From Neospora caninum Liverpool (Eukaryota > Apicomplexa > Conoidasida > Eucoccidiorida > Sarcocystidae): a stretch of 64,000 bases of DNA. Positions 48,101 through 57,091 of this stretch are shown here, one piece after another. Position 1 is the stretch's first letter. Every line of letters starts with the position of its first letter. A program made the translations under genes and the position numbers. The stretch lies in assembly GCF_000208865.1 (NCBI RefSeq), contig NC_018388.1, positions 992,001-1,056,000 on the forward strand. Direction: 5' to 3'. The notes beneath the pieces are model-generated. The model was not told the DNA's origin. It saw only the letters and a program-made list of their open reading frames with translations, and searched no databases.

Positions 48101-49446
48101 GAGGAAGGCCGGCGTTAGTGTGTGGCGTGTGGCGGCGTTGTGTTCCGCGATGAAATGACAGTGTGAACTGCGTCACCCTACTGGGTTGATGTGAGTGTTC
48201 CGCGTATCATGCATTTCCAACACAGTGTCAATGCATGCAGCCCTGGGCACACCCTAGGACAGGAGCAGCGTTGGGTCAGTGTCAAAGGGTGTCTACGAGA
48301 GACCGAAAAGTTACTCTTGGGCGCACTCCGCCCCGACTGTTTTCCTTTCAATTTAATGCAGCGCGTGGCCGCTCAGACGCAAAGTTTTTGTCTCCTGGGT
48401 GCGGGGGCTGGACTTAGGGACACTTGTGCCTGGCAGTGCGGGGCATTAGCTCTCTTGGACACATTTCTTCTACGACAGAGAGTCGGGGGGTGCCTCCTGA
48501 TAGACTTTTATATCAAGCCCACCACTTCGCGAATCTACCGCAGAGCCCCAGATGTACACAGCTAACTTGGCGAGCAGCTGACCCTTTGTGAGAGATACTA
48601 ATTGAGTTGTGAGCACGAGTAGTTGTTACCGTAGAACAGGGGTTTCACAACGTTATTCGTCACCACCCCCTCTATGATTTTGTCTGAAGCATAGGCCTAA
48701 ACAAAACGTTTTATCCTGCCTTTCCTTCGTTGAATTTCGATCCACATCCCCTTTCAAGAAACGCCAAGCACAGGAGTCTCTTGCGTGCAGGTAAAGCCGT
48801 ATACAAAATGGATCCTCTGCAATGCAGGCGATACAATCGTAGGAAACACAGAAAGAAACCTTCGCCATACATGGCCGACGTATTTCTCAGAATCTACCAG
48901 GAAACAAACACTAGAAAGCCAAAGAACGATCCCGCCAGAAACTGGGCTCCTTTCGCTACGGACGGCTAGCCACGATATTACATCTCTCTGTATCCTTTAT
49001 TACAGCCGTTCCCGAAAGGTCCCCAAAGGATGGGGCTATTTTCTGGGTGCAGACAAAAAGGTTCAAACCTCTTGAAACGCCGCTCAGACGACCACGTGCC
49101 GTCTGCGCGTCTATTACAATCACGGCCACCGCTGTGTGCATGCGCACTTACAAGACATGGATTGGTGAGACGACCTGGCGAAAGGACGGCAACGGGCTGA
49201 TGCAAACTTTCATGTTTGCCAGGCCGCACTGCTGGCGCAACTCCCCATCGCCGCCTAGGACGTCAAATACGGCCGGCAAACAGTGCAGCAGGTAGCCCCA
49301 TGATGGGTGTAGCGGCGGTCCTTCAAATTCTCACAAACGAGTTGTTCACAGAACAGATTACCTTGAATATCAAATTTAGGGCATCTGTTTTTGGACGGGG
49401 GCCTTGGCGGAGGCAAATGCCGCAAACCACCTTTATCGCGCGATAA
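39151..49446 (+). CDS. candidate 22-exon gene, membrane-anchored or secreted Arg/Lys-rich protein of unknown function
   Basis: Predicted exons: 39151-39350, 40168-40287, 40665-40801, 42004-42113, 42345-42444, 42848-43006, 43505-43644, 44055-44108, 44236-44297, 44727-44873, 45569-45677, 45815-45918, 46423-46516, 46706-46745, 47064-47126, 47180-47328, 47501-47591, 47734-47825, 48362-48398, 48791-48838, 49006-49164 and 49223-49446. All junctions are GT..AG and phases agree, giving 812 aa. Exon 1 has a hydrophobic core near residues 20-36 (VVLGAALLFVAVACQVG), like a signal peptide or anchor, and ends at a GTAAGG donor, not at the TAA inside it. Exon 3 holds a basic stretch and then a membrane-like helix (about 123-145). 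Exons 1, 3, 6, 7, 11, 12, 21 and 22 have the best splice sites. Exons 8, 9, 14, 18, 19 and 20 are weak, and several choices were possible, so the middle may be wrong. No family is recognised. Confidence 0.4.
43225..43243 (+). repeat. interstitial telomere-like repeat, TTTAGGG x 2.7
   Basis: Two full TTTAGGG units plus a TTTAG remainder stand in tandem. TTTAGGG is the telomere unit of Toxoplasma and its relatives. Here the array is very short and internal, in an intron of the candidate 22-exon gene. Confidence 0.85.
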
Positions 49447-49662
49447 ACGGAGTTCCAGGTGAGCCAGCGGAGGCCTGGGGGTCCACGGGCAAACCAGCAA
49501 CCTCTTTAAAAACGGCGGGGTAGCCCGTTTCCAGCGAAGACAAAATCCGTCCAGAAAGATTAGGTCCTAACGGGTAGCTGCCGAGCAATCGACGACAGGA
49601 ACTCGCTCCGAAGGGCAAAATCCGTTCTGAAAGCATGGGCACGGAAGGGACAAGCAACTGCG
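49447..49662. other. short interval between convergent 3' ends
   Basis: About 216 bases separate the predicted stop codon of the 22-exon gene (+) from the stop codon of the cyclohydrolase gene (-). Two imperfect direct copies of a CAAAATCCGT..GAAAG motif lie at about 49540-49558 and 49615-49633. The 3' untranslated regions of the two genes probably overlap. Confidence 0.4.
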
Positions 49663-52600
49663 TCAGGAGCGGCCCGCGCTCGCCGACACACGGGACGACC
49701 TTTCTGCACGAATCTGCAGCGTGTACAGCGTCACCTCGCGACGCCTAAGAAGGTAAGCGCGTCAGGCATGAAAAAGCGCATTTGTGCTGCGCCTTGCATT
49801 GGACGTCAAACCTGCGTGCTGGACACGTTACGCCTTCCTCTTTAGCACCCCTTGGAACTCACTCAAAGACGCCACGGAATGCTGTAGTGGTGGTCATGCT
49901 GCCAGGAGTCGAGACGCCGCGCATCGCCATGCACATGTGTCTGAAAAGCACAGAGGCCAAAACAGAAGCTTTCGCAGTCGTGTTGCGAACCGGACACACC
50001 AGCACATCGACGCGACGTTGCGGAACCAGTTGAGCTCGCCCCCCACGCAGCATCCAACCGCACGGGGGGTCGCCGTAGCCACTGCTTCTATTCCTGCGTC
50101 CTCTGTTAGTTGAGACAATTCACTCCGAACAAATCCGCTGGTGCAGACCCCCACCCTGTGGCGGGAGAAATGGGTCCGTGCGACACCGACGCTGATGGGA
50201 GATCGAGCAAGCCGTGAGGCGCCACGTACGGCGTTATGCGCGAATCGTTACTTTTGTTCCTTCCCTACCGTGTTCCAGCTTCTACATCGTCATCCAGTGT
50301 ACGTTGCACATCTTACTTGCATTCCAGCAACACCGCGACTCCACGAGGCTTCACAATTTTCATCACGGCCAAGGCGATCTGTTGCGTGAGTCGCTCCTGT
50401 ACAAAACGGAGACAAGGAATGCATGCGCTGGGGCGTGGGCCACTGAGCGGCACAGTCCCTTGCTGCAGCGTGACTCAGTTCTACAAAGCAGTGTGCTTGA
50501 TTGCGCCTCTTCGGGATGCTCTTGGGCGTCACAGACACTCTCTGCCTTCGCGGGTTCCTCTGCGGAGCCGAAGAAACTTCCACCGGACTTGTCTCCTTTT
50601 CTTCAGAAACGCAAAGGCCGCCTTCGAGATTCAACGCTGGTGGTGCCCATGCACAGTGTCATAGTCAAGCCCTGCGTCTCACAGCGGCAGGTACACAGAA
50701 CGGATGTCACGAATCTAACGACAGAGCATGCCAGGATTCGCGCTCTGTCGATGAGTATAGGAGCCGCACTACCTGGTCCCCCCGAAAACGTCCGTGGACA
50801 TCTGCGAGCTGCTGCGAACCAAGAGGAACCCTTACCTGAATCTGCAATCTGCATGCGTAAACGCGCATTATCCGAGCGAACTTAGAAAGACCCAGCACGT
50901 GCTTGTCGGGGATATACCTGCGGGAAAGAGCCATGCACGCGCGGTACGTGCTGTGCAGCGTTGACACGAGGTACCGCGACGCAAAAGAGCCAAGATGTGC
51001 ACCACAGGGAAGGCTCCTTTCTGAGCGAGGCAGCCTCACAGCGAGGTCCTCGGTAGCTGAGGAGTCGCCGCGCATTTGCCTGGACACCTCGCGGAGGCGC
51101 AGTCGCCGACTCTGCAGACAGGCAGCGTCACTTGCCTGTCGATCCTCGACGACTACGCCCAGTTGCAGCCTCCTTACCCAATGTGGCACTTGCCGACGAA
51201 CGGGAGGAGGTGGTGTTCACACAGCGAGCTGACATCGAGTTGCCCCACAGTGACCATGCCTTGGTTGCCGGTGAGGCAGTCCCCTTCTTCGAGCCCCTCC
51301 TCCACGCTGAAGAGGGCGTCCTTTACCACTTCTGCATGCACAGCGGCACATGCACACATCTCACTTCATCAAGGAAAACTGGCTTCAGCCACCGCGTCTC
51401 TTCTCATCTACCAGCCGTGAAGCAGCCTGAAGAAGCGAGCAAGACTACGCGAGTTCTGCTAAGGTTTTGGATGAATGCGTACCTCGACGCCAACATTAGA
51501 ACGCAACATAACTGGGAAGGACATCCCGAGCTCCCTTTATATTTTCCGATGGGAAACGACGGTACCTTTCGGATCGGCCCGGTAGCCCTGGGAGAAAAAC
51601 TCCATGGCAGCAGCGACTCTCGTAGGCGTGTCTTGCAACCCTGGCCGAGTGACGTCTTCGCCCATGGCCTGAGACACACAACGCACGCACCCGCAGCGGA
51701 AACCTCTGATATGCCCATTGCACCCCGATATCATCCCTGTAACGAATCAATGGCGTCGCTGACAAAGAATCCAACAGCCCAGCCCACCCGTATTGAACAT
51801 GTGCGCGCTTTCCACAGTTCTGAAAAAACGAACGGCGCGGTCGATCACCAGTTTCTGTGGCAACGTTCGATTTCTTTCGGGTGGTCATTGTGACACGGAG
51901 AAAGCGGCAGCACTTTGGTTCGTGCAACGTCCAGCATCAACATGAATCTTCCGTGACAACCCCTTAGCAAGACCACCGCGCTGATATGTTTCTAGCTATT
52001 CGAATCACAACCCACCCGACGTCCTCTCTACGAATCTTTGCAGGACCACTGCTAACTCTGACGAGACACAAGCCTGACTGGGACCCGGCGCAGCTGTGTA
52101 AGGGAAAGGGTTCGTAGCTGTGTCAGGACAGCATCGTACAAGGCTTACTCGGAGGATCATACGGACGCCTTCCTCTATCGCTTTTTTGCTGTCTTGTGCG
52201 ACTAGCCCGCGATCAATGGATTGACCTGGGATGTGATGAATCTCAGAGATACACGCAGCCTCGGAGACATCTCCAACGCCGGAACTGAGTTCCCTGCCGT
52301 TTCCTTTGTATTGCCCATTGCTCGAGCGGCGACACAACGCAGACCTGGCAGCCTCGGCTTTCTCTCCGTACGGCGCCGCCTCGTCGACGTGCTCACCCTC
52401 ACTGTTCACGTTTTCTGTAGACCATTCTGCTGGAGTCTCCGCTTTATATCCATTCCATCGTTTGGATGCTTTCCCTCTTCTCCTGCGCCTTGTTCGATTT
52501 GGTTCGCTTGGTGTGTCATTAAGCAACTGACCGTCTCCTGTCCAGCCGCCGTCCCCACAGCCCGTTTGGCGTTCACCCCTGGATCGATAAACCGGCGCCG

Positions 52601-53279
52601 GGGAGGCAACCATTAGCTGCTCCTTGTCGTTGACCCCGCCTGCGCGAACGCGACCAGGCTTTGCCTGCGTGGGGCAAGCATCTGCTCGTCGTCGGGGACC
52701 ACGACTAGTTTCCGTTGCTTCTGACCCCTGAGCCGGAACATCACCTGTCACACAGCCGCTGCGTTCACTCTCTCTGTTGCCGCGTGTAATGCAGCCAATA
52801 CCGAGCCAGTGACGCGAACTTCGCCTTCTGGTGTTTTGAGTATCTCCGAGGGATTCAACCGCGCGTTCGTCGCGCTTTGAAGCGTCAGCCCGAGAACTTG
52901 TCGATGTCCTGCGCAGAGCCTGGGAAGACGACTGGGAATCGCTTGCTGAAACCGACCGTTCACAAGCTATCCCCAAGCCATAACGTCCCAAGCCGAAGTG
53001 TCCATACACCTGCGAGGTGCCTTGATTGCGCAGGTCATGTGTTGAGGGGGCCGCCTTGTAACTGGAAACGGGAACGTGTCGACTCAGATCTCGACCGCTG
53101 CTGCAAGTGCTAATGCTACCAGTTCCCCCACTTTGACCCACGCTGCTTCCTCTACTTGTGTGGCGTGTGGCGGCCCGCGAGCGACGTTGGATCCTGTGGA
53201 TGTATGAAGCCGGTGTTCTCAGCGGCTGAACTTCTTGGTGTGTTGAGATACTTGCTAAATTGTGGATTGATCTTTCCAT
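49663..53279 (-). CDS. GCH1: GTP cyclohydrolase I, seven exons, long N-terminal extension
   Basis: GTP cyclohydrolase I makes 7,8-dihydroneopterin triphosphate from GTP, the first step of folate synthesis. Exons: 53279-52149, 51668-51566, 51331-51178, 50917-50836, 50396-50317, 49940-49863 and 49744-49663. All phases agree (569 aa). The catalytic domain (about residues 360-569) has the family landmarks in order: [12 protein letters not shown], the [15 protein letters not shown] helix, [55 protein letters not shown] and HMCMAMRGV. The zinc ligands are Cys449 and His452 (in CEHH) and Cys520 (in HMCM). The active enzyme of this family is a homodecamer. The first about 360 residues are Ser/Arg/Gly-rich, disordered and not part of the core domain; a targeting or regulatory role is conceivable. 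The start is the first ATG of the exon 1 frame (53279); an upstream exon cannot be excluded. The gene is divergent from the gene at 53431. Confidence 0.93.
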
Positions 53280-53430
53280 CCTGCAGCGCACTACCAAGCA
53301 ATACCAGGCCGCGCAAATTTCACGGAAACCAGCGGGGAATGATGTCGAGGGAGACTTTGCAGCATTCCTTGAGCAGCGTGCTGCCCAGTGTCGACAGAGA
53401 TCCGCCTACACGGTGAGAGGCGCCGGCAGC
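53280..53430. promoter_or_regulatory. putative bidirectional promoter
   Basis: Only about 150 bases separate the predicted start codons of the cyclohydrolase gene (-, 53279) and the unknown gene (+, 53431). Unless one of them has upstream exons, transcription starts of both must lie here or overlap the opposite coding region. The + frame is open through this whole stretch, so part of it may be coding for the + gene. Confidence 0.35.
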
Positions 53431-55634
53431 ATGAGATATGATCAACTCCGACCAATTGCTGCAGTCAAAGCCAACGCCCTTTCACAGAAGACCGCTGATA
53501 AAAGACAATGGAGAGGAACGGAAATCGACCCTTGGAAAAGTGCCGGCAGGCGGTACGAGCCCGAGACACTCCGTGTGGGGTATGGTTTATGTTGCTCCCT
53601 GGGTTTGAACTTCTCGAAAACAAAGAAGGAAGTGAAGGTAAGGTCACCTCTGTCAGCAGCGTCGATGAGCTGTGAAGGAATGACTGTTTAGCGTGGCTGG
53701 CAGCCGATAAAAACAACTATGGAGTCGGAGGCGGCGTGTGTACATCACAGCCGGGTGATCCTAACAAAACACTGTCGGCAGTCTCTGTCCACGAGCATTC
53801 ACCATTATAACGCGATTCCGAAAATGAAACAACAATCGTCCAACAACTCACTGGGCAATGAACGCGTAAGCGATCAGTAAAACACAGTCTTGTACGCGTT
53901 GACGAAACGGCAAAAACTCGTGACGAGAAACTGGGCGAGAAAATTTGACAAGTGCTCTTGAAAAACCCTCTTGGAAAACGCTGTCAACAAACAATAACAG
54001 ACTTCCTTGTCGGTGACGAAGCTAGAAAAGTTCAAATCCCTTGGGGTCGCAAACACTCCTCATGTGTTGCGCACCCTTCGGGAGATGGCGCACTACACGA
54101 GAAAGTGGATTTACGGATTTCAGGCCTACAATATTCTTGTCTGCTCAGGGGACGGGGTAAAGCTACAACTCCCTTGGTTCCTACGAAAAACGGCGGCAGA
54201 AAAACGAGACAGGTACAGAACTAGGGGCAGTTCCTGCAAGGCACAGGCACACTGGAAAGCGATTCTTCTGCTTGGGACCAGGAGAGGGGGGCAGAGGTGG
54301 GGAAACATCTGGTACAACCGAAGAATCACTCGATCCCGCAAGCAGAAATGTCGCACTACAGCAATATATGAGGAGGCGATGAAACCATATGAATTAGGCG
54401 GTGCGTCAAACGAAATAACAACCCTGTGAGTACGCCTTCGGGTATCGCGCGAGACAATGCTTACCCCTACACGTTCAGCAAAATGCGACGTCAACTTTGC
54501 GCAAAACACCAGCCGAAGCCTCTTCTGCTTTACCGTTGCATCCCGTTGCATGGAACATCTGCCGGCCGCTACACGCTTCCGTCGCCTCTGTCCATCACAC
54601 AAAAAACCACATGCTCAGAAAAAGCGGACAGTGCAATAACGGGAAAATGGCTTTGGCAAAGCCCACGAACCCCGCGTGTCAGTTTATTGTGCGAGAGGGC
54701 AAAAGGTGAGATTGCCGCTGGACGCAAGTCGCTGCAAACTTCTCCGCTCCAGTGGGCAGCAATGAGCGCGCTCCGCACACATGCGTAGGCATATTCCCGC
54801 ACATTCATTCGCTCTCGCTCTTGCGAAGCAAATCGTGGTCCGGTTTGCTCCTCTTACCATCTGCCTCGCCCTAACTCCCCCTCCTACATTCGGCTCTCCG
54901 CTCTGTCACAAGTTGATGGGGCATGACAATTCACAGAGGTAATGAGGTCTTCCCTGAAGCTCCCCACGGTCGACGGTACGTGAACAGATGCAGCACGGCG
55001 TTCGATCGCATCAGAGAACCACGACGTGTATCATTGCTGGTTTGCTGGCTAGTGCTTTTCCAACACTCAGAGAGGTCTCTGCGATTTGACAACAAAACAA
55101 ACTGAAAACCAAATTATCGGATAGATGTGGGTGCGCGTGGGTTTTAAGTGCATGCATAATGAAGCGAAAAAGGGACTCACACGCTAGCAGTCTGGGTCTC
55201 CACAGCGGCAGTCTCAACCCGGGTTGGTCTCCGGGTTGAGACGGGGGCGGGGAGGAGGGGGGGGAGGGGTGACCCATGCCGGAACTGAAGTCGAGAGGTT
55301 CGAACCCACTATATTCAGACGGCCAAATGTCTTGTGCCCACTCTTGCGTTCACTGCCCAATGCAAGCACGGTGCCTAGCTCATATTGTTCTATATATCGC
55401 GCTTGAGCAAAAGCGTCCTTTTTGTTTGGCCTTAGTGAGGAGCTGGATCGCATTCGGTACTCTCACGTTGCACCGGCAGAACACGTGCCAAGTACCCACG
55501 CGATCACGGCCCTAATTTCTTCGAATAAAGGCTTCCCACTGGTCCCCATCCCAGCACACCTGTATGGTGACCAGTGGTTCACACTTGGAAGAAGGCCGTC
55601 CGGCGTAATCCCACAGAAGGAAAAGACACGCTAA
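53431..55634 (+). CDS. protein of unknown function, three exons
   Basis: Predicted exons are 53431-53637, 54001-54425 and 55436-55634, giving 276 aa with agreeing phases. The TGA at 54427 is avoided because the sequence there, CCCT followed by GTGAGT, is a consensus donor. The third exon has a strong pyrimidine tract (TCCTTTTTGTTTGGCCTTAG) and ends at a TAA. The protein is basic and rich in Trp, Arg and Tyr in the middle (for example KWIYGFQAYNILV, GQRWGNIWYNRRITRSRK), then turns to a neutral C-terminal part (GFPLVPIPAHLYGDQWFTLG). It has no signal peptide or membrane helix. I do not recognise the family; a basic organellar or ribosome-associated protein would fit the composition, but that is a guess. 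The reading frame is open 48 codons further upstream, behind a possible acceptor at 53286, so the true start may differ. Confidence 0.5.
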
Positions 55635-55759
55635 GCTATAAAAGCGAGACATTTTGCGTCTCTAAGACGGGTTCTGGATGAATGGCGCTGCTGATCACAG
55701 CGACCTTTCCAGTGAAATTTCGGTGAGGACTCTGCATTCGTTTGTAGGCTCATAGCCCC
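55635..55759 (+). other. short gene-free spacer
   Basis: Between the stop codon of the unknown gene and the next candidate ATG at 55760 I see only AT-rich spacer, probably 3' untranslated sequence of the upstream gene. Confidence 0.3.
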
Positions 55760-57091
55760 ATGACTAACCCGGTTCGACTCTCCTGGATGCCAGTCTTGTT
55801 GGGGTATGGGGGGCAGATTTCATGGAGGTGGTTTTTGGTAATGATCGCAGCTGTGTTCGGTTCCTTCGCACACACAAGAGTCATGAACATTGGACAGGCT
55901 CCGCAACGCGCAAACATCGGTCGAAGCCTAGAACAACGGTTGCAAAACGTGTCTCCCGTTCCCTGGGTGTCTGTGTCGTCGTTCTCTCACCTGTTACACA
56001 GATGAATAAAAGTAGAGTACGTTCCTTGTCACTGCGGACGTCAAGGAAAAGTTCACAGCTACTGTGTAGAGTGGGCGGGTGCAGCACAGTTGTTGACCGG
56101 CGCGCATTTTTCCTGCAGTGCTACTGCCCTTCACCATTGCGCGATGAGCTCTGACAGTTAAAATTTCGTAGAGGGCTTCGGGTGATCGCCGAAGTGTGGG
56201 CTTCTCCGTAGTGGTTTGTTATTCGCAGCGTAGACATTTGTTGGTGCACAAAGCACCGGTCCTGTCCATGCCGCACCGTCCCGCATTGTTTGTCGACGCG
56301 ATTGTGATACAACGCTCGCTTGTGTCGTTGACCGATGGCGGTTTTTCACCGAAAGGCAGAGAGAGGTGCCGAGGTCATTTGCGTGGTGGAGTATTGGTAG
56401 AAATGCGGGAGAAAAGCGTGAATCGGATTTACCGTAGCAGATTCGGGAATACTGTGAAGCCGCGGATGTAGCGCAGTACATGCGCCACGAATCACCTGCA
56501 TGGAGACGGCGTTAACAAGGGGGTACCAGTTTACCTTTACCGGTATCGTTTGCAGAGGAGGGACGGCAACGAAAATAGTATCCGTTGTTTTATTATTACT
56601 CAATACGTTTTTTCTTCACAGCGGCGTTTGCCTGCCGAATTCCTTCGTCGCAGTGAATTCCGTTTCGAACTGTTGTGCGAAATCTTTCTGAAGGGCGGAA
56701 GTGGCCCAAAGGACCGTTTTTGTTCCGTTGTCCATATATCGGAAGGTAGAGGCCCTCTCCTGTCTATTAAGGTGTCTTTTTTCACGCCGCAAGAAGCACA
56801 CACGGAATATCTGTAGTATGGAGGCTTCAGACGGATATGTCCAAAGCGGTAGGGCTGTCATCTTTATAACATTATATTTTCCCCGCAGTATCGCTGTTGG
56901 AGAGCGCTGAGCGCGTTGCTCGGTTGTCCCTGTCGTCATCCGTATCTACGCGTGAATGGTACCTCGGTGGAGGTGGCATAACAGAGTCAGGTACAGTCGT
57001 CTCTCGTCGGCGCTTCATCTTCCGTGACCCCTCCCGCTTCATCAGTCAGCGATGGGTCGGAAAGGCAGACGAAGGAAGAGAAGCCGCGTAG
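55760..57091 (+). CDS. candidate exons of a small gene, or 5' exons of the CCCH gene
   Basis: Four exon-like blocks join in phase: 55760-55837, 56229-56396, 56622-56745 and 56889-57091 (190 aa if the last ends at its TAG). The acceptors at 56621 (ACGTTTTTTCTTCACAG) and 56888 (ATATTTTCCCCGCAG) are very strong. The third block is protein-like (EFLRRSEFRFELLCEIFLKGG). The last block either runs to the stop at 57089-57091, overlapping the start of the CCCH gene, or splices at 56990 (GTACAG) to 57050, in phase with the CCCH reading frame. The first block is the least certain; its frame starts with ATG and is hydrophobic. No family is recognised. Confidence 0.35.

Noticed and set aside
48791..48969. 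Terminal exon of the 22-exon gene ending at the TAG at 48967
   Set aside because: It is in phase and Lys/Arg-rich, but stopping there would leave two strongly spliced, in-phase exons (49006-49164 and 49223-49446) unexplained. I use a GTAGGA donor at 48839 instead; this remains a close call.
51132..51893. 253-codon + strand open frame
   Set aside because: It is antisense to exons 2 and 3 of the GTP cyclohydrolase gene, which carry unmistakable catalytic motifs on the - strand.
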